Under the pieces are notes generated by a model that ran no database searches, was not told the origin of the DNA, and was given only the letters and a program-made list of their open reading frames with translations. Shown here one piece after another: positions 23,662-32,214 of a stretch of DNA of 33,586 bases. The position numbers were made by a program, and so were the translations under genes. This stretch comes from a bacterium (lineage in GTDB: Bacteria > Lindowbacteria > 2-12-FULL-62-27), in the NCBI GenBank assembly GCA_016202645.1, contig JACQOF010000051.1, positions 1 through 33,586 of the forward strand, read 5' to 3'. Positions within the stretch are counted from its first letter, which is position 1. Each line of letters opens with the position of its first letter.

Positions 23662-24770
23662 TACATGCCTGACGTGCCTGAATAGATCCCTTTGAGGTTG
23701 AGTTTCAGTTCGTCCGGCTTGGAGGAGGCCGCAAGCCCGTCGGCTTCGGAAATCACGCCGGTCTGGATCAGCTGGACGATCGCCTGGTTGAAGGTCTGCA
23801 TGCCCTCGGACTGCGACGCCTGCACGGCCTGGGGGAGCTTCGCGGTCTGGCCTTCCATCAGAAGTTTTCGAATGAGCGGCGTGGCGATGAGAATTTCGAT
23901 CGCGGCGGCGCGGCCGGCGCCGTCGGACTTGGCCACGAGCCGCTGGCAGAGGATGGCCTGAAGGCCGAGCGAAAGCTGCATCCGCACCTGCTGGATTTTG
24001 TCGGCCGGAAAGAGGTTCAGGATCCGCTCGATCGACTGAGCCGCGTCCTGCGTGTGGAGCGTCCCGAAAACAAGATGGCCCGTCTCGGCGGCCGTCAGGG
24101 CCACGCTCACGGTTTCGATGTCGCGCATTTCGCCGATCAGAATGACGTCGGGGTCCTGACGCAGAACGTATTTCAGGGCCGACGCGAAATTCGGCGTGTC
24201 GGCGCCGACTTCGCGCTGGTTTACGAGACTCATCTTGTTCTGGTGCACAAACTCGATCGGGTCCTCGATGGTCATGATGTGCGAGCTTTGGGTGCTGTTG
24301 ATGTAGTCGATCATCGCCGCCAGCGTTGTGGATTTGCCGCTGCCGGTCGCCCCCGTCACGAGGATGAGGCCGTGGTCGGCGTCGCAGATTTTTTTCAGGA
24401 CCGGCGGAAGCTTCAAATCGTCGATGTTCGCGATTTTCGTGCCGATTGTCCGAAGGACCATCCCCATGCGGCCCCGCTGGAAAAACAGGTTGACGCGGAA
24501 CCGGCCAAGGCCGTCCAAGGCGATGGCCGCGTCGAACTCGCGGGCTTTTTCGAACGCCGCGAATTTCTCGGGCTCCGGCAGGACCTCCCCCGCCAGCCGC
24601 CGGCTGTCGTCCGGGGACAGCGGCTCCACCGGAAACGTCACCAGTTCCCCGCGGATGCGGCCCCGGGGAGGATCCCCGGCCTGAATGTGCAGGTCCGAGC
24701 CTTTGTTCTCGACCAGGATCTGCAGAAGATACGACATCGTGACGTCCTTCGCGGCGATCGTGTCGGCCAT
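23661..24770 (-). CDS. pilT: Type IV pilus retraction ATPase PilT
   Basis: Protein of 369 residues. It has an N-terminal PAS-like region (LQILVENKGSDLHIQAGDPP), Walker A GATGSGKST (140-148), Asp box MTIEDPIEF (166-174), Walker B with DPDVILIGEMRD (206-217) and His box GHLVFGTLHT (231-240). The C-terminal AIVQLIQTGVISEADGLAAS is typical of PilT. Hexamers of this ATPase disassemble type IV pili and drive twitching and DNA uptake. A weak promoter-like pair (TTGATC-N17-TTAAAT, minus strand, about 24800-24828) lies in the 132-bp gap upstream. The only neighbour in the operon is the hydrolase; other pilus genes are not present in the window. Confidence 0.96.
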   Translation of the reverse strand: MADTIAAKDVTMSYLLQILVENKGSDLHIQAGDPPRGRIRGELVTFPVEPLSPDDSRRLAGEVLPEPEKFAAFEKAREFDAAIALDGLGRFRVNLFFQRGRMGMVLRTIGTKIANIDDLKLPPVLKKICDADHGLILVTGATGSGKSTTLAAMIDYINSTQSSHIMTIEDPIEFVHQNKMSLVNQREVGADTPNFASALKYVLRQDPDVILIGEMRDIETVSVALTAAETGHLVFGTLHTQDAAQSIERILNLFPADKIQQVRMQLSLGLQAILCQRLVAKSDGAGRAAAIEILIATPLIRKLLMEGQTAKLPQAVQASQSEGMQTFNQAIVQLIQTGVISEADGLAASSKPDELKLNLKGIYSGTSGM

Positions 24771-24902
24771 GTCGCCTAGAGTGGCAGGAGTAATGAGAAA
24801 TTTAATTCGTCGCGCATGTGTAGATCAAAGCACGCATGAACGCGGCAGTCAATGAGCCGCCACCGCCCCATGTGAAGCTCTGAAGCTCAGACCGTAAATT
24901 GT

Positions 24903-25622
24903 TCAAATCTTTTTTTTTCGGGCGAAGCTGTACAGGTTCCGGGCGTAGCGGATCGTGTCCGGGATGACGTTGAGTTTTGAGACCTTGTCGGAACGGCGAA
25001 GAAACAAACAGGGGATTTCAGCGACTTTCATGCCTGATTTTTCGGCGAAATAAACCAGTTCGGTGTCCCAGAACCAGCCCGGGTCGGCGCAGCTGTCCTT
25101 GATCCGGTCATAGCTTTCTTTTCGGAAGAATTTGAATCCGGATTCGGAGTCCTTTGTGCGGAGGCCGAGGACGCGGCGGGAGAGCGCGGCGTAGCCGCGC
25201 GAGAGGATGTGGCGGATGAAAGGGACCGGATAGGGGTTGATCCGGTAGACGCGGTAGGCCAGGGCCATGTCGGCGCCCTCTTCGAGCGCCCGCAAATGGG
25301 CGGGAATGTAGCGGGCGTGGACCTCGAGATCGACGTCGATGTAGCCGATGAACCGGCCCCGCGCCTGATCGAGGCCGTCGCGGACGGTCCGGCCGCGGCC
25401 CATGTTTTGATCATGCAGGACGGCGCGCACGCCGGGCATCTCATCGGCGAGTTTCCGGACATTTTGCGGAGTCTCGTCGCGGCTGTGGTCGTCCACCAGA
25501 ATCAGTTCATAGCTCCATTTGCTGTTGTCCAGCTCCGCGCATATCTCGCGCACCGACGGGACCAAAATGCCGCCTTCGTTGTAGCACGCCAGCACCAGGC
25601 TGAGGTCCATTCCGGAGGTCAT
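24903..25622 (-). CDS. GT2 family glycosyltransferase, dolichyl-phosphate-mannose-synthase-like
   Basis: Protein of 239 residues, GT-A fold. MDLSLVLACYNEGGILVPSV opens the nucleotide-binding half; ILVDDHSRDETPQNVRKLAD and IGYIDVDLEVHARYIPAHLR supply the acidic DxD-type motif; LSRRVLGLRTKDSESGFKFF is typical of polyprenyl-phosphate glycosyltransferases. It lacks the C-terminal membrane helices of some relatives. It might make a polyprenyl-linked sugar donor for a GT-C enzyme such as the YfhO protein nearby, or act directly in glycan assembly. Its ATG overlaps the stop of the upstream GT4 gene (ATGA). The 132-bp gap to pilT shows no convincing terminator. Confidence 0.9.
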   Translation of the reverse strand: MTSGMDLSLVLACYNEGGILVPSVREICAELDNSKWSYELILVDDHSRDETPQNVRKLADEMPGVRAVLHDQNMGRGRTVRDGLDQARGRFIGYIDVDLEVHARYIPAHLRALEEGADMALAYRVYRINPYPVPFIRHILSRGYAALSRRVLGLRTKDSESGFKFFRKESYDRIKDSCADPGWFWDTELVYFAEKSGMKVAEIPCLFLRRSDKVSKLNVIPDTIRYARNLYSFARKKKI

Positions 25623-26734
25623 CCCACTCGGATCTCCCTTGAATCCACGGAACTCAGAAGGTCCGCGTACTGCCGGATCGTGACCGGCATGGCGAATTTC
25701 TCGTGAAAGAGGCGCTGTTGCCGGGCCGAGATGCGGTCCAGCCGCGCGGGGTCGGCCAAAAGTTCCACGATGGCGCGGGCCAGAGCGGGCGGATCATCCG
25801 GAGGCGCCAGGACGCCGGTTTCTTCGTTCGACACGATTTCGTCCACAATCGGAATATTCGTGGAGACCACGGGGCAACCCCGGGCGAGACACTCCAGCAG
25901 AGTCTGCGGGTAGGCGATGGTTCCAAAGGAAAACTGGAAGGGCAGGGCCATGAGGCTGATGCGGTCCCAGTCAATGGGGCCGAAGACGACATCGGCGGCG
26001 TTCTCCAGACGCCCGCGGCGGATCCATTCCTCGACAGGCTGTCGCGGGCCGATGCCGCTGTGATAGAGGCGGAGCCGGATCGCCGGCATGATTTTCCGCG
26101 CGAGTGAAAACGCCTCCAGCAGAACCTCGACGCCTTTGACCGGCAAAAAATGCCCGGCGTAGCCGACGACGAACCCGGCCGGCCGGCGGTGTTTGGCGGG
26201 CGGATCGCTCATCAGGTTCGGAATGCAGGATATTTTTTCCGGCGGACAACCGGTCAGGATGAGTTCCTCGCGCTGGTATCGGGAAGCCACCAGGTATCGG
26301 TCGGCCAGGAAACGGCTCTGCCGGGCGCGGGACATCCGGTTCCAATAGACCCTGGGCAAATAAAATGCGGGATGCCGCCACAGTTGCCGAAAATTCAGCC
26401 GAATCTGCCGGTCGGCCAGGACCCCATCGTATCGAACCCACAGGGGGACCCGGATTTGTTCCCGGATCCGGTCCGCGTCTGATGAGTAAGCCGGGCTTGG
26501 AAGAATCAACACGACCAGGTCCGCGCCGGCGGACTTTTCCGGCAGGCTCCGAAGGATGCGGCGTTTGTCCCGGAGGCCCCGCGGAATCGAGTGGTCCACG
26601 CCCTCATAGGCCGCCGCAAAGTGCAGATCGACCTCATGGCCCATCGAGCGGAAAGCATCCCGCATTCCCATGGCCTGGTTCATTTCGCCGCACCGGGGAA
26701 GAACAATGTGAAACGACGAGAGAAGAATCTTCAC
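25619..26734 (-). CDS. GT4-family glycosyltransferase
   Basis: Protein of 371 residues from a GTG start. VKILLSSFHIVLPRCGEMNQ and GMRDAFRSMGHEVDLHFAAA form the N-terminal Rossmann half. The C-terminal half has FVVGYAGHFLPVKGVEVLLE, FGTIAYPQTLLECLARGCPV and STNIPIVDEIVSNEETGVLA, the sugar-nucleotide-binding signature of retaining GT4 enzymes. I chose GTG 26734 over an upstream in-frame TTG because it forms a four-base overlap (GTGA) with the stop of the preceding methyltransferase, the coupling style of this operon. It probably adds a sugar to the lipid-linked glycan. Confidence 0.9.
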   Translation of the reverse strand: MKILLSSFHIVLPRCGEMNQAMGMRDAFRSMGHEVDLHFAAAYEGVDHSIPRGLRDKRRILRSLPEKSAGADLVVLILPSPAYSSDADRIREQIRVPLWVRYDGVLADRQIRLNFRQLWRHPAFYLPRVYWNRMSRARQSRFLADRYLVASRYQREELILTGCPPEKISCIPNLMSDPPAKHRRPAGFVVGYAGHFLPVKGVEVLLEAFSLARKIMPAIRLRLYHSGIGPRQPVEEWIRRGRLENAADVVFGPIDWDRISLMALPFQFSFGTIAYPQTLLECLARGCPVVSTNIPIVDEIVSNEETGVLAPPDDPPALARAIVELLADPARLDRISARQQRLFHEKFAMPVTIRQYADLLSSVDSREIRVG

Positions 26735-27426
26735 GGCTTCGACAATTTCCGGGCGATCCAAAGAGCCGAAACCCGGAGGCGTTCAGGCAGAAAATGTTCC
26801 AGGTAGTCCAGGACCGGGAGGGCAAATCGCGGCAGAAGGCGGTAGGCCGTCGGCGCAAAGAGAAAAGCCGAAGAGAGCGCCACGATCTCAAACCCCAGTT
26901 CATCCAAACGTGCGCGGATGAACCGGTCGGAATGGACGTGGACCCTGCCGCCCAGCCAGCGGGGAATGTACCAGTCCCGAATCAGAAGGCTCCAGCGGTA
27001 GGTCTCAAACACAATCACGCCGCCGGTCCGGCAGACTCGGGATGCCTCCTTGATAATGTCCATGGGCGTCGGGTAGTGAAACAGAAGTCGAAAGCATACC
27101 ACCGCGTCGAAACTTTCATCCCGAAACGGCAGGCATCGGGCATCCGCCAGGACTCGCCGGCGGTCATAATCTGCGGCCAGGGACAGCATGGCATTCGACG
27201 AGTCCGCGGCAAAGACCGCCCGCTCCGGGCCATTCAGCCAGGGCGCGGACCGGCCGGTACCGGCGGCCAGGTCAAGAATCCGGCCGGCCGGCGGCAGGTA
27301 CGGCAGAATCCGGTCCAGTTCCTTGTGGAGAACGTGATTCCCGGAGCCGCCGCCGTACCGGACCCCCCGGTACGTCCGGGCGACGTCAGGGCGCCGGTAG
27401 TAGTCGATTTTTTCTCCGCTGGGCAT
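26731..27426 (-). CDS. SAM-dependent class I methyltransferase
   Basis: Protein of 231 residues starting MPSGEKIDYYRRPDVARTYR. ILDLAAGTGRSAPWLNG is the SAM-binding motif I, VFAADSSNAML the acidic loop, and DARCLPFRDESFDAVVCFRL the motif II/III region of type 11 methyltransferases. Longer in-frame starts upstream overlap the YfhO-like gene and give an unrelated N-terminus, so ATG 27426 is preferred although no clear Shine-Dalgarno is visible. Its stop overlaps the following glycosyltransferase start. It could methylate a sugar, quinone or lipid; the glycan context favours a sugar. Confidence 0.87.
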   Translation of the reverse strand: MPSGEKIDYYRRPDVARTYRGVRYGGGSGNHVLHKELDRILPYLPPAGRILDLAAGTGRSAPWLNGPERAVFAADSSNAMLSLAADYDRRRVLADARCLPFRDESFDAVVCFRLLFHYPTPMDIIKEASRVCRTGGVIVFETYRWSLLIRDWYIPRWLGGRVHVHSDRFIRARLDELGFEIVALSSAFLFAPTAYRLLPRFALPVLDYLEHFLPERLRVSALWIARKLSKP

Positions 27427-27457
27427 GAGCGGATTAAAACACGCGCCCGGGGGACGG

Positions 27458-29869
27458 TCAACAACCGTCGGGTTTTCGACGGCGGAAAAACGCCGCCGCA
27501 ACGATTCCAAGTCCCGCCAGCGTGGCGCCGGCGCCCGCCCGGACGCTGAGCGGCCGGTAGATCATCTCCACCGTCCACTCGCCGGCCGGCACTTCCACCG
27601 CCCGAAACGCGTACTGCGCCCGGTGGATCGGCCGCCGCGCGCCGTTCACCCGCACTTCCCAGCCCGGATAGAAACTGTCGCCAACAAAGAGCGCCATCCT
27701 CCCGTCGCTTCGGCCCGAAATCCTCAGCTTCGACGGCGCCTCCTCGATCAAGCCGATTTCCCCCCGCGCCTCCGGATCAGCCTGGATCCGGCCGTCTTCA
27801 CCCGGGCTGACGTACAGGGTCGTCCCGGCCAGATCGGGATCGGACGACAGAATCTGAAGCGTCGCGTCGTCAACCGATGGATGTTCAATGTGTGCGTAGA
27901 GGGCAAAGCGTTTGAGCGGTCGTTCAACCCGATACACGTAGCAGGTGTCCTCGTAAATCATCTGAAAATCCTTGTATCGCTCCTTGCGATAGGTCGAACT
28001 CGAAAACGCGGTATCGAACGCAAGACCCGGAATATCCAGCGGCCGCGTCGTCGTGAGCAGTCCCGCCCCCAAAAGCCGCAGGACGTTCACGGAGGGGAGA
28101 ACAGCCGCATCCAAATAGTAACCGCTGCCCATGAGGCGTGGCGGGGGCCCGCCCACGTCGGCCAGTCGCTTGTAGTAAAGCACGTGGGCCGGCCCGTAGT
28201 CGATGGCGCCGCGAATGCCATAATGGGGCGCCAGACGCGGGCTCAGGGATTGGTGCAAAAGCCCAACTCGAAAGTCGCCCTGCCGCCGCACGACATACTC
28301 CGACAGCGGCGTGGGTTTACGGTAGACATCCGGGGAGACCGGAAGCAGGAACCGTTTGAAATAGAGCGTGGATTCAAGCAGGCCGAGCGCGAGCGCCGCC
28401 GTGCCGAGCCGGCGGCGATACGAAGTTGATCCAAGCGAAGCCATGACCAGCGCCGCCGCCGCCAGAGAACCCGCCCATCGCGCCGCGGGCATGAAGCCTT
28501 CCGAATAATACCGCCCCATCCGCTCCCGCGCCTCATCCGCCGCCATCCCCCGGCCTCGCCCCTGAGCGTTAAGCTCGGCGACTTTTTTCTCGGCGAATGG
28601 AACCACCACGCGGTCATAGAAATTCTCCGCCAGAGGAAAGGAGAGGCCCACCCCGACCATCACCACGGCCGCCGCCCACAGACACCGTTTCCGGTTCGGC
28701 CAAGAGGCCATCCCCGGCGCGTGGTCGGGATCGTCGAACAGCCGGTGGAGCGCCATGCCGGACAGCGCCGCCGCGCCAAAGTAGAAGATGCACTGAATGC
28801 GGTCGAGATCCCGATAGATGACGGAAAACCCGGGCAGGGCGCGCCAAAGATATTGCGTCAGGCCGATCATCTCCCTCGATATGAGCGCATACATCGCCAC
28901 ACCAAAGATCAACCAGAACTTCACGATCCAGCCCCGAAACCCGGAAAAAAACGCGAGGCCCGTCAAGACAGCCGCGAAGGTGCCGAAGTAGGGATATTTG
29001 TTTCGAAAATCCCCGGTCCCCCAGAACGTGTAATCCACCGGATTGCCGTACGTCTCCGGCAGCAAAATCGTGGCCAGATTTCGCAGGGGCAGCGAGGTGT
29101 TTCGAAGAGTCAGGCCCGGATCCCCCGACATGCGGTCGGAATTCAGCGCCAGTTCAAGAGACGGCAAAAATTGACAGGCCGCCAGAAGTAGAAAGAGGAC
29201 CGTTGCGGCAAGTGCGACGCCCACACCGCGCCGGACCGCCGGGCCGCCTCCCTGAACGCCAAGCCCGACCCACAAATATAGAAATCCCGCGCCGGCGGTG
29301 AAATAAAATACCTCCGGCCGGCCCGCCACCAACTGCAGCGCCAAAATAACCGCCAGCCCCGCCGCCGCGCGCGCCATGCCGCGGCCCTGCCGAAGGATCG
29401 CGCCCTGCGCGACAAAAAAGAAAGCGGGAATCCACGCCGAGGCGCAGATCAGATTCATGTGCCCCGAGTGAATGCGGTCCACATACCACCGGGACAGCAC
29501 ATACACGCCCGCCCCAAGCGCCTGACCCTTCCATCCAACCCCAATTCTGCGTAAATACGCGGCGGTGAATCCGGCCGCGATCAAGAGATGGATCAGATAA
29601 AGAGCAATCGTAAACTGCGCCGGCTCGAGCCGGTGAAGCAGCCAGGTGGTTGGATAGAACGTGGACTGCTGCATGCGGGCGTGGGCCGGCACGCCGCCCG
29701 CCAGAAATGGATCCCAGAGGGGCATGCGGCCCTCCCTGAACTCCCGCAAGGCGAAGTATTTTTCCGCCAGATATTTGCCAAGATCCGTCCCGGACGGCAA
29801 ATCCCCGGCAAGATAGATCGGCAAAAAGAGGCCGACCAAAATAATCCCAATCAATACGAGCGCCCGCAT
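27458..29869 (-). CDS. YfhO-family membrane protein, putative GT-C glycosyltransferase
   Basis: Protein of 803 residues with a large multi-spanning N-terminal region and a soluble C-terminal part. MRALVLIGIILVGLFLPIYL begins the first helix. The first loop (SGTDLGKYLAEKYFALREFR, PLWDPFLAGG) carries acidic residues that are catalytic in GT-C enzymes, and WYVDRIHSGHMN lies in a later loop. The C-terminal GWEVRVNGARRPIHRAQYAF and VEVPAGEWTVEMIYRPLSVR, plus a last helix, are characteristic of YfhO (needed for lipoteichoic-acid glycosylation in Gram-positives). It probably transfers sugars from a polyprenyl-phosphate donor outside the inner membrane. AAGGAG sits seven bases upstream of the ATG. 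Confidence 0.9.
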   Translation of the reverse strand: MRALVLIGIILVGLFLPIYLAGDLPSGTDLGKYLAEKYFALREFREGRMPLWDPFLAGGVPAHARMQQSTFYPTTWLLHRLEPAQFTIALYLIHLLIAAGFTAAYLRRIGVGWKGQALGAGVYVLSRWYVDRIHSGHMNLICASAWIPAFFFVAQGAILRQGRGMARAAAGLAVILALQLVAGRPEVFYFTAGAGFLYLWVGLGVQGGGPAVRRGVGVALAATVLFLLLAACQFLPSLELALNSDRMSGDPGLTLRNTSLPLRNLATILLPETYGNPVDYTFWGTGDFRNKYPYFGTFAAVLTGLAFFSGFRGWIVKFWLIFGVAMYALISREMIGLTQYLWRALPGFSVIYRDLDRIQCIFYFGAAALSGMALHRLFDDPDHAPGMASWPNRKRCLWAAAVVMVGVGLSFPLAENFYDRVVVPFAEKKVAELNAQGRGRGMAADEARERMGRYYSEGFMPAARWAGSLAAAALVMASLGSTSYRRRLGTAALALGLLESTLYFKRFLLPVSPDVYRKPTPLSEYVVRRQGDFRVGLLHQSLSPRLAPHYGIRGAIDYGPAHVLYYKRLADVGGPPPRLMGSGYYLDAAVLPSVNVLRLLGAGLLTTTRPLDIPGLAFDTAFSSSTYRKERYKDFQMIYEDTCYVYRVERPLKRFALYAHIEHPSVDDATLQILSSDPDLAGTTLYVSPGEDGRIQADPEARGEIGLIEEAPSKLRISGRSDGRMALFVGDSFYPGWEVRVNGARRPIHRAQYAFRAVEVPAGEWTVEMIYRPLSVRAGAGATLAGLGIVAAAFFRRRKPDGC

Positions 29870-29915
29870 GCACGACTCCTTGTCCGGAACCAGTTCATGC
29901 GTCCCGGAAGAATGG

Positions 29916-30527
29916 TCAAGCTTTTCGGCCCATCAATCCCACGAAGCACCTGAAGAAAAATGTGGCGTCGCCGATCACCCGGAGACCGGCCCGGCCGAAC
30001 AAGTCGCGCAAGCCCTTTCGGTCATACGTCGTTCCGTCCCAGGCGCCCTTGAAACTGCTTTTTTTGAGCTTGCAAACGGCGAGCGGCCCGTAGGTGAAGG
30101 GCACGCCGACGAAGACGTGACCGCCGGGTTTGGTCACACGGGCCATTTCGTTCAGGGCGTCCTGCGGATTTTTGAAATGCTCGAGGGTGCTGTTGTTGAA
30201 GGTGAGGTCGAACGTGCCGTCCGGAAATGGCATTTTGAAAAGATCTCCCTGAACCAGCCGGGCCCCGCTCTGAAACCGCCTCGCGACGGCGAGGGCGGAA
30301 TAGGCATAGTCGAGGGCGCTGGCGTTCAGGCCATCCTCCGCGAGGAGGGCCGACACGCAGGCCGACCCGGCGCCGGGTTCGAGGGTCCGGGCCCGGGGCG
30401 CGAGCACGGTTTTGACGTAGCGTTTGATCTGCCGGTTGAGAACCCCGCGAAGGGCGTCCAGCGCGTCGTCGTAGATGGGGATGCGGGACCAGTATCGGTC
30501 CCAAGTTTTGGTTTCCGGCGCGGTCAT
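29916..30527 (-). CDS. SAM-dependent class I methyltransferase
   Basis: Protein of 203 residues. TLEPGAGSACVSALLAEDGL is motif I with a somewhat unusual E-P-G-A-G-S, ALDYAYSALAVARRFQ gives the acidic loop, and FPDGTFDLTFNNSTLEHFKN plus ARVTKPGGHVFVGVPFTYG are typical of type 11 enzymes. Its ATG overlaps the stop of the preceding methyltransferase gene (ATGA), so the two are translationally coupled. They may act on related substrates within the glycan pathway. The gap to the YfhO-like gene is 46 bp. Confidence 0.9.
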   Translation of the reverse strand: MTAPETKTWDRYWSRIPIYDDALDALRGVLNRQIKRYVKTVLAPRARTLEPGAGSACVSALLAEDGLNASALDYAYSALAVARRFQSGARLVQGDLFKMPFPDGTFDLTFNNSTLEHFKNPQDALNEMARVTKPGGHVFVGVPFTYGPLAVCKLKKSSFKGAWDGTTYDRKGLRDLFGRAGLRVIGDATFFFRCFVGLMGRKA

Positions 30528-31252
30528 TTTCGAAAGTCCGCGACAGAGACCCAGAAAAACCGTCCAAGACCCGGAAGGATCCGGAGGATTGCGTCGTCGA
30601 TCCGGGATATCCAGTCAAGGGGCGTCCAGACGTGAAAGAGTTTCCCCAGGGGAAACGCCAGAAGCGCGAGAAAATAGAATTCGCGCCGTGACAGCGTTGA
30701 GAAATGCGCCCGGGCCTCATCCAGCGCCCTCGTCGTCACGAACGTCGCCCGCAGGGGAGTCCAGCGGGAGACCGCCATCCGGTACAGAATGAGAACCGGG
30801 TTGTCCGCCATCGGCTCGAGGATCACGACCTGGCCGCCGCGTTTCGTCACCCGCGCGAATTCCCTGAAAGCCGCGGCGTGGCGAAGATGCATCATCACGG
30901 AATTGACGTAGACCACGTCGAAGGAGTCGTTCGGAAACTGGAGATGTTCCGCGTCCATCTGAAGGATCTGTATGCCGGGCAGGTTCTCCGCCGCGGCCTG
31001 ATTCCGAAGGGACTTGAGCGCCTCCTCCGAAATGTCTACCGCGGTGACCTCCGCGCCCCGCCGGGCGAACCACACCGCCTGCCGGCCCGTCCCGCATCCG
31101 ATTTCGAGGATTTTTTTTCCGCGTATATCCCCGAGAATCGAATAGGAATGCCGGATCGCCCGGTCGAAAATCCGCAAAAAATTGTTGGCGGCCGCCGCCC
31201 GCGGGCGCGCCGCCCACTGGGCATCATAAAACGTCCTGATGTCTGAAGCCAT
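30524..31252 (-). CDS. SAM-dependent class I methyltransferase
   Basis: Protein of 242 residues from MASDIRTFYDAQWAARPRAA. KILEIGCGTGRQAVWFARRG is a standard SAM motif I, VTAVDISEEALKSLRNQ the acidic loop, and FPNDSFDVVYVNSVMMHLRH plus FARVTKRGGQVVILEP complete the type 11 pattern. The last 60 residues contain a hydrophobic segment (FYFLALLAFPLGKLFHVWTP) that may associate with the membrane. ATG 31252 is preferred to 31321 because the upstream extension has no family resemblance and would use up the divergent promoter region. It heads the leftward group ending with the GT2 gene at 24903. Confidence 0.9.
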   Translation of the reverse strand: MASDIRTFYDAQWAARPRAAAANNFLRIFDRAIRHSYSILGDIRGKKILEIGCGTGRQAVWFARRGAEVTAVDISEEALKSLRNQAAAENLPGIQILQMDAEHLQFPNDSFDVVYVNSVMMHLRHAAAFREFARVTKRGGQVVILEPMADNPVLILYRMAVSRWTPLRATFVTTRALDEARAHFSTLSRREFYFLALLAFPLGKLFHVWTPLDWISRIDDAILRILPGLGRFFWVSVADFRK

Positions 31253-31301
31253 GCGGCAAACTTCACCTGAAAATAATTCTCCAGTCAACCATCTTTTTTT
31301 A

Positions 31302-31331
31302 TTGACAATCCTGCCATCCAAAAGACAGAAT
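31302..31331 (+). promoter_or_regulatory. Candidate promoter for the SpoVG-like lipoprotein gene
   Basis: TTGACA (31302-31307) is preceded by a run of T and followed after 18 bp by CAGAAT (31326-31331), which matches four of six -10 bases. It lies in the 141-bp divergent gap, about 60 nt before the ATG of the lipoprotein. Confidence 0.42.
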
Positions 31332-31393
31332 CCAGCTTCTATGCGTCGGGTCGGCGGGTGACTCGAACGAATGAAAAAAATGAGGGGGGTTCC

Positions 31394-32071
31394 ATGAATC
31401 GAAATGTTTCGATTGTCAGTGTGCTGGGTTTTCTGATGCTGACAGCTTGCGGAAAATCCGAGCCGTCGGCCGCGCCGGCGCCGGCGGTGTCCGATGCGCC
31501 GTCCGCGCAGGATCAGGCGGGTCCGGCGGTGGACATGGCCGATGAGGACGCGCCGGCCGGAAATGTCGATATGCCGAAAACGGCGTCGGGTCTGGCCATT
31601 ACGGAAATCCGCAAGGGCGAAGGCGGGAAATACTCCGCCACCTTAAATGGCGCTATTGTCTTCAGGGAATTGACGTTACAGAACGACCGCCTTTTCTTTC
31701 CGAAGGTCCCTGGGCGAGGGGATCAGAGTTTTCATATTGTGTATTTGAAGGACCGGACGATCGCGGATCAAATCAAGGCGGCGATTCAGGCGGGGAAAGC
31801 CACGGCCAAGGGAGCGCCGGGGGAGCTTAAGGTGACGGAGGTCAAGTGGCGGGAGTTTGGGCGGGAGGGGAATTTGAAGGGATTTGCGAATGTGATGTTT
31901 AATGACGCAATTGAGATCAAGGACTGCAAGTTATTGGACGGGAAGAATGGGTTATGGGTGGCGTGGCCGAGCGTGAAGAAGGATGGGGAGTTTTACGATT
32001 TGATTTTTGCGTTGGATGAGGGGGTTCGGAAGCAGGTGACGGAGGCGGTCATTAAGGAGGCGGGTCTTTAG
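31394..32071 (+). CDS. Lipoprotein with two SpoVG-like domains
   Basis: Protein of 225 residues. The signal peptide MNRNVSIVSVLGFLMLTAC ends in a lipobox (L16-T-A-C19), then GKSE, indicating export and lipid attachment. Residues about 22-70 are a Pro/Ala/Asp-rich linker. Two similar domains follow. The clearer, about 145-225, has LKGFANVMFNDAIEIKDCKL, DGKNGLWVAWPSVKKDGEFY and VRKQVTEAVIKEAG, close to SpoVG, which normally reads I/L-D-G-x-N-G-L-F-V-A-M-P-S. The other, about 75-140, shows the same order of elements in weaker form (ATLNGAIVFRELTLQNDRLF, FPKV, FHIVYLKDRTIADQIKAAI). SpoVG itself is a small cytoplasmic nucleic-acid-binding regulator, so an exported tandem form is surprising. GAGGGGGG precedes the ATG. 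The job of this protein is unknown. Confidence 0.82.
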   Translation: MNRNVSIVSVLGFLMLTACGKSEPSAAPAPAVSDAPSAQDQAGPAVDMADEDAPAGNVDMPKTASGLAITEIRKGEGGKYSATLNGAIVFRELTLQNDRLFFPKVPGRGDQSFHIVYLKDRTIADQIKAAIQAGKATAKGAPGELKVTEVKWREFGREGNLKGFANVMFNDAIEIKDCKLLDGKNGLWVAWPSVKKDGEFYDLIFALDEGVRKQVTEAVIKEAGL

Positions 32072-32078
32072 CTTGAGA

Positions 32079-32138
32079 GTATCGGGGTATCGGAGTATCG
32101 GTGTATCGGTGAGGTCAACTGCAGTTTCTCCGATACAC
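32079..32138. repeat. Tandem octamer array GTATCGGN x 4 with an inverted copy
   Basis: Four consecutive units, GTATCGGG, GTATCGGA, GTATCGGT, GTATCGGT (32079-32110), start seven bases after the lipoprotein stop. CCGATACAC (32130-32138) is the reverse complement of GTGTATCGG (32101-32109), so the transcript can form a hairpin with a 20-nt loop. There is no T-tract, so it is not a standard terminator. Confidence 0.9.
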
Positions 32139-32192
32139 AGGTCCTTTGATACTGTCCGAACTGGAGCGGGAGAGTGGATAAACCTACGGCAG

Positions 32193-32210
32193 GGCACCCT
32201 TAAGGGTGCC
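32193..32210. terminator. Perfect 18-bp palindrome, possible weak terminator or binding site
   Basis: GGCACCCTTAAGGGTGCC is fully self-complementary. As RNA it would form a short GC-rich hairpin with a TTAA tip, followed by TTACAT rather than a T run, so termination would be weak. A dimeric DNA-binding protein is an alternative. Confidence 0.35.
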
Positions 32211-32214
32211 TTAC

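Noticed and set aside
22819-23685. 288-codon plus-strand frame opposite the hydrolase
   Set aside because: The minus-strand hydrolase has a full Ser-Asp-His triad in the expected order, so the plus-strand frame is a shadow.
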